Shown here piece by piece: positions 12,274 to 16,024 of a stretch of DNA of 16,024 nucleotides. The stretch is from Candidatus Aminicenantota bacterium (GTDB lineage: Bacteria; Acidobacteriota; Aminicenantia; Aminicenantales; Aminicenantaceae), in contig DAOVBT010000012.1 of NCBI GenBank assembly GCA_030670375.1, forward strand, positions 1 to 16,024, written 5' to 3'. The stretch's first letter is position 1. Every line of letters starts with the position of its first letter. The notes below the pieces were generated by a model. The model was not told the origin of the DNA and ran no database searches. It saw nothing but the letters and a program-made list of their open reading frames with translations. The position numbers and the translations under genes are program-made.

Positions 12274-13755
12274 TTATCGTCGCGTCAATTTGATCCCGAA
12301 CACTACAATTCCCACGAGCAGACCGACAAGAAACAACACAAGCAGACTTATGCCCAGAACATTTGTTTTGGCCGTCACATGGATCCGGACTATTTTATCC
12401 TCTGATTCTACCTGACGGTTATCAGCGATACACTCTGTTTTGATCCTGGGTTCATAATCGCCGACAGATATACCTTCGGGGGGAAGGAAGTCGATGGCAA
12501 CGATTTCTTCTTTGCCTTGATCGAGCGACGGAATTAAGTCCGGTTGAACCTCAGAACGCCAGCTCAACGGCAAATCGGTAATTATGCGGATGTTGTTCAG
12601 CCGGCGGGTCCCTGTGTTCTTGACTCTTATTTCCATGCTCACACTCTGGCCCACTTTTATTTCATGATAGAGGCTAACGGCCTGGACTTCGATCCTTCCG
12701 ACTCCGCGGGGGATGATCTCCAGTTTGACACTCCCTGCCCTCAGGCTATCGATATCTTTTTCGTCTAATAAGGACGAGTCGGAGAGCATCTCGTTGAGCC
12801 TGGTAGATTGTTCCCCATCCAGTGCCAGGCAGTAAAATTCGAGGGGTTGATCGATGACCACCTGCTCGTCGGCATTCTTGGGGAGATACAGCCTCAACGA
12901 AAGTTGCATACTCGTGACTCCCTCTGTGAACTTAATCTGGGAGAGCCGCGCTTGGGTCTGGGTGTCCACAAATTCATACGAGATCTGTTGGGGAAGATTG
13001 ACCACCCTAAGCCTAAAAACATTCGCCTCGCCGCTGAACTTTTCCAATGACAGGTCGAACGTGGCCTCACTCTCCAAATCCGCTTCCTGGGAAAATTGAG
13101 CGGAATTGACCGTCACGATATTTGCACTTATACCTTTCTGCAAATACACGGATGTGGTTTCGTCCTTCCCTGAATAAAAAATATTTATTTCCAAATTCTC
13201 AACATCTTTTAAAAGTTGGAAGGTCACCTGTTTTTCTTGCTCTAGGGCGAGCGAGTGAATCGTCTTTTCGTAGGGGTTTGAGATAATTTTCCCTTCCGAC
13301 CTTAAAGATACATAAACATCCTTGATTTCCTTGAGAAAATCCAGTGGAAAAATATCCTTGGCATCTATGTTCAATTCTTCGAGCTGTTTGAGTTCTTTGG
13401 AAGAATACCGGAGGGATACGCGGACAAATTTTTTCCCTGTCTTGTCCTGGTATTTCACAGCGGATGCCACAGAGATTCGGGCTTCGCTTCCCATAAAGCT
13501 GATCAGGGCTTCCTGGTAATCCACTTGAGCCTGGAGATGGGTGGTCCTTTTTTGGACAAACTCCTGCTCTGAGATCAACCCGGATTCCTGGAGCTTCAAT
13601 GCTCTGTCGAATTCCCCCTTCATCCTCTCGAGCTGCAGTTGGGCCTTTTTAAGGGCAAGAAGTTTCAGCGTCTGAGATTCCTGCTGGGAGTACGAAAAAT
13701 TGAGAGTAACGGCTAACAACAAAACGAATGCGGAGATTCTAAAAAAAGTTTTCAT
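12274..13755 (-). CDS. NEW3-domain extracytoplasmic membrane-anchored protein of an ABC system
   Basis: This protein of about 493 residues is read from the ATG at 13755, which has GGAGG 8 bases upstream; the ATG at 13770 lacks this. A signal peptide (MKTFFRISAFVLLLAVTLNFSYS) is followed by a charged helical region (about 30-90: LALKKAQLQLERMKGEFDRALKLQESGLIS). That region resembles the coiled-coil hairpin of membrane fusion or outer-membrane efflux proteins. A long beta-rich region and a C-terminal NEW3-like domain (about 350-460, with KVGQSVSMEIRVKNTGTRRLNNI and LPPEGISVGDYEPRI) come next, then one C-terminal helix (NVLGISLLVLFLVGLLVGIVVFGIKLTRR). It would be anchored at the C-terminus with its domains outside the cytoplasm. 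It is the last gene of an ABC operon and is probably an accessory subunit of that transporter. Function is inferred from context. Confidence 0.75.
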   Translation of the reverse strand: MKTFFRISAFVLLLAVTLNFSYSQQESQTLKLLALKKAQLQLERMKGEFDRALKLQESGLISEQEFVQKRTTHLQAQVDYQEALISFMGSEARISVASAVKYQDKTGKKFVRVSLRYSSKELKQLEELNIDAKDIFPLDFLKEIKDVYVSLRSEGKIISNPYEKTIHSLALEQEKQVTFQLLKDVENLEINIFYSGKDETTSVYLQKGISANIVTVNSAQFSQEADLESEATFDLSLEKFSGEANVFRLRVVNLPQQISYEFVDTQTQARLSQIKFTEGVTSMQLSLRLYLPKNADEQVVIDQPLEFYCLALDGEQSTRLNEMLSDSSLLDEKDIDSLRAGSVKLEIIPRGVGRIEVQAVSLYHEIKVGQSVSMEIRVKNTGTRRLNNIRIITDLPLSWRSEVQPDLIPSLDQGKEEIVAIDFLPPEGISVGDYEPRIKTECIADNRQVESEDKIVRIHVTAKTNVLGISLLVLFLVGLLVGIVVFGIKLTRR

Positions 13756-13792
13756 GGCTTCTGCCTCCATTCTCAGTTCAGAATAAACAAAC

Positions 13793-14515
13793 TTATTCAG
13801 TCCCAGCCAGTTCGTGCATGTATTCCAAGTAGAGCTTATTCAGGTCTTCTCCTTTCAGCTCTTCGCTCGTTTTCATCATCACAAGTTTTCCCTGCAGCAT
13901 GAATCCGACTCTATCTGCGAAGAATTTGGCCCGGAATATATCGTGGGAAGAAATAAAAATCGATTTTCCTTTCTCCTTCAGCTCGAGAAGAAGCTCCATG
14001 AATTCCTGGCCCGATTTCGGATCCAAGCCCGATGTCGGTTCATCGAGGATAAGATTGGGTGCATCTTTTAGGATGGCAACGGCAATGCCCAACTTTTGGC
14101 GCATTCCCTTGGAAAAATTCTTGATTCTCATGTCGAAGGCTTCTTCCTGAAGTCCGACGCTTTTCATTACCTCTGCATATTCGGTTCTCTTTATTTTTCG
14201 CTTTCCTGCCAACTTGGAAAAATAGTCCAGGTTTTGATACGCGGTAAAATTGCCGTACAGCATAACATTTTCCGACACATAAGAAATAAACTCTTTAGAC
14301 TTCAACGGCTCCTTGACCACATCGACTCCATCGACAAAAGCCGTGCCTTCGGTCGGAGGGATAAACCCCAAAATGAGGTTAATCGCGGTCGTTTTTCCCG
14401 AACCATTGGCACCGAACATAAAGAATATTTCTCCTGGTTCGACTTTAAGATTCAAATGGTCTAAGGCCAAAAGCCCGTCTTCATATTTTTTTGTCAAATC
14501 TTTTGTTTCTAGCAT
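13793..14515 (-). CDS. ABC transporter ATP-binding protein (CcmA/COG1131-type)
   Basis: This 240-residue nucleotide-binding subunit powers the ABC-2 permease encoded upstream. Walker A is GANGSGKTT (35-43). The Q-loop position is occupied by E82 in YVSENVMLYGN, a variation seen in some exporters of this family. The ABC signature is SKGMRQ (135-140), Walker B is LILDEP (155-160) followed by the D-loop SGLD, and the switch histidine is His190 in SSHD. It is cytoplasmic and would act as a dimer. The ATG at 14515 has AGAGGG upstream. It starts 18 bases after the permease stop and precedes the NEW3 protein gene by 37 bases. The substrate cannot be deduced. Confidence 0.93.
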   Translation of the reverse strand: MLETKDLTKKYEDGLLALDHLNLKVEPGEIFFMFGANGSGKTTAINLILGFIPPTEGTAFVDGVDVVKEPLKSKEFISYVSENVMLYGNFTAYQNLDYFSKLAGKRKIKRTEYAEVMKSVGLQEEAFDMRIKNFSKGMRQKLGIAVAILKDAPNLILDEPTSGLDPKSGQEFMELLLELKEKGKSIFISSHDIFRAKFFADRVGFMLQGKLVMMKTSEELKGEDLNKLYLEYMHELAGTE

Positions 14516-14533
14516 GATTCCCTCTTTTTGAAT

Positions 14534-15946
14534 TTACCTTACATCATATCGGAGAAAAGACACATAGGCTCCGACAAAAAACAGAATGATCAAGAAGATC
14601 ATCAAAATAATGTCCGGCAGGACACGTTTGAAAGAGTCTTCTAATCTTTCGGGGATAAATTCGTGCTGTGGCATATCACTCAAATCGGGTTTTATTTGTT
14701 CACCACCGAAAATATTCCCCTGCATCATTTTTTCATTCACCCATTTTGTGAAAATCGGCTTGTAGGTTCTCACAGAGCTCAAAAATCTGTCGTGTTCGTC
14801 CACCCCGGGTCTGGCAAGGCTCATCGCTCCGAACATCATAGCTGAAGTGGGAGAAATGCGTGAAAGATTCACAGCGAGCCCTTGTTGCTGCTGCATTTTT
14901 GCCTGGTAATCCCTTTCGATGGCTGCGTTCCTTTCATCGATTTTTCCGGTGAGACTCTGTTGAAGATCCTCGGCCCATTTTCTTATACCCTCTTCCCATT
15001 TCTTCCGTGCTTCTGGTTGATCTTTGTCGGGAGCGGGATTGTTTTTAAAGTACTCTGTGCGCTCAGCAAAGGCTTCCTTCTGAATTTCCTGCAGGTAGGC
15101 ATCTTTTTGTGCCGTAATCTCATGGACAGATGGGATAGGATTTATTTGACTGGCTATCATGACAGAAGCTTTGGGTATGACCGTGACAAAAGTGACCCAA
15201 ATGAATAAAAGGATCAGAAAGCTGGTCGATGACCTGCTCGTTCTTGCCGAGACAAAAAGCCCGAGGGTAAAGAAAACCGATAAATACAAAAGAAATATCA
15301 GCAATATCAGGGCAATCCTTATCCAATCCCCACCCAAAAGGGAAACGTTCGGATAGACCATCAGGAGCAGCAGGCCGATCACCATAGGAATGATCAGCGG
15401 AATGAGCAGACTGATAAAGCCGCCGATGGCTTTTCCAAGAATCAGTCTGTCTCTTGGAACTCTGTTAGAGAGAGCGAGTTTCAAGGTCCCCTTTTCTTTT
15501 TCTCCAACGATGGCATCGTAGGTGAAAAGAATGGCGAACAAGCTGAGGACGATCTTCACGATAAACGTCAGATCGAGGGGGCCAAAAACAGCAAAGATCG
15601 GGTTGCTGCTGTATTTGGATTCGGTCATGTTCGGATCATAGGCGATGTTGACCGAGGCCACACGGCCGACGGCCTCCCAGATCCCGCTGACGATCGTGCT
15701 CAGCACTTGAGGCTTCCTGTTGATCTTGGTCCCCAATCCGGCAAGCTGCCCATAACCTTGCTGGCTTTCAAGATTCTTTTTGTTCAACGCAACGGCTGCG
15801 CTGTGCTCCTTAAGCTCTGCTTGATAATTATTGATCCCGGTGTACACAGCAAGCAGGATCAGGATTGTGCAGAGCAAAAAGGTGAAAACAAAGCGGGGGC
15901 TCATGATCGTGTCTTGAATTTCTTTCTTGATGATGTCTCGTAACAT
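14534..15946 (-). CDS. ABC-2 type transporter permease with a large extracytoplasmic domain
   Basis: This 470-residue membrane subunit of an ABC exporter has six predicted helices (about 19-38, 128-146, 175-197, 209-232, 242-262 and 443-463). The cytoplasmic coupling segment GEKEKGTLKLALSNRVPR (148-165) is the hallmark of the ABC-2/GldF-like permease group. A large extracytoplasmic domain of about 180 residues (262-442), rich in charged and Gln residues, lies between helices 5 and 6; a smaller one of about 90 residues follows helix 1. Large inserts of this kind usually contact an accessory protein, here perhaps the NEW3 protein. The ATG at 15946 has AGGAG 6 bases upstream. It is the first gene of the permease, ATPase, NEW3 operon. 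Confidence 0.9.
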   Translation of the reverse strand: MLRDIIKKEIQDTIMSPRFVFTFLLCTILILLAVYTGINNYQAELKEHSAAVALNKKNLESQQGYGQLAGLGTKINRKPQVLSTIVSGIWEAVGRVASVNIAYDPNMTESKYSSNPIFAVFGPLDLTFIVKIVLSLFAILFTYDAIVGEKEKGTLKLALSNRVPRDRLILGKAIGGFISLLIPLIIPMVIGLLLLMVYPNVSLLGGDWIRIALILLIFLLYLSVFFTLGLFVSARTSRSSTSFLILLFIWVTFVTVIPKASVMIASQINPIPSVHEITAQKDAYLQEIQKEAFAERTEYFKNNPAPDKDQPEARKKWEEGIRKWAEDLQQSLTGKIDERNAAIERDYQAKMQQQQGLAVNLSRISPTSAMMFGAMSLARPGVDEHDRFLSSVRTYKPIFTKWVNEKMMQGNIFGGEQIKPDLSDMPQHEFIPERLEDSFKRVLPDIILMIFLIILFFVGAYVSFLRYDVR

Positions 15947-16006
15947 GTTTTACTCCTGTAATGCTTAATTGAATATATATTATCTTATCAAGAGTTGTCT
16001 TCTTAC

Positions 16007-16012
16007 ATTATA
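16007..16012 (-). promoter_or_regulatory. Possible -10 box for the ABC operon (promoter cut by window end)
   Basis: A perfect TATAAT reads on the minus strand 61 bases upstream of the permease start. The matching -35 region would lie beyond the end of the window, so it cannot be verified. The region is AT-rich, so the match is weak evidence. Confidence 0.3.
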
Positions 16013-16024
16013 TACGAATATTTT

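Noticed and set aside
11980..12405. A longer 141-codon plus-strand frame overlapping the ribbon-helix-helix gene
   Set aside because: It has no good ribosome binding site, an unconvincing composition, and runs into the convergent NEW3 gene.

Overview
The window reads as a chromosomal housekeeping segment from a Gram-negative-type bacterium of moderate to lowish G+C. The reasons are a lipoprotein with a lipobox, a periplasmic AMIN-type amidase, good Shine-Dalgarno sites and sigma70-like promoters. Gene content and protein style suggest an Acidobacteriota- or Aminicenantes-like lineage, but this is an impression that needs marker-gene placement. Almost everything is on the minus strand. Only the first, truncated gene and one small regulator at about 11.9-12.3 kb are on the plus strand.

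Right-to-left on the minus strand, positions 702-4350 hold a compact translation operon: rplM-rpsI-rpsB-tsf-pyrH-frr. It has a clear promoter (4416-4444) directly behind a rhomboid protease gene (4460-5158). Several junctions use Shine-Dalgarno sites that overlap the upstream stop codon. A perfect 28-bp inverted repeat separates pyrH from frr. A 245-bp gap (5159-5403) upstream of the rhomboid gene holds a palindromic, apparently structured element with imperfect inverted ends. Next come a TPR lipoprotein gene with its own promoter (5404-6399) and a der (EngA) GTPase, GerMN-domain protein, N-acetylmuramoyl-L-alanine amidase cluster (6495 to about 9574).

Immediately upstream of the amidase lies tmRNA (ssrA, 9601-9947), with a near-perfect TTGACA/TATAAT promoter, a one-piece structure and an unusually short encoded tag, AEQLPIAA. 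There is no visible terminator between ssrA and the amidase. Upstream of ssrA are two probable metal-handling membrane proteins: a CDF-like cation transporter and an EamA/DMT permease with a 62-residue tail containing 25 histidines.

Divergent from the EamA gene is a 104-residue ribbon-helix-helix-like protein, whose leader contains a hairpin ending at its Shine-Dalgarno site. It converges on a three-gene export-type operon of ABC-2 permease, ABC ATPase and a NEW3-domain membrane-anchored extracytoplasmic protein (12274-15946).

The most unusual non-coding signal is a motif close to TATRAATARTTCAG, shared by palindromic elements in front of frr, the rhomboid gene and the ribbon-helix-helix gene. 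In each case the element ends at or next to the ribosome binding site. No CRISPR array, insertion sequence with a transposase, or phage gene was seen.
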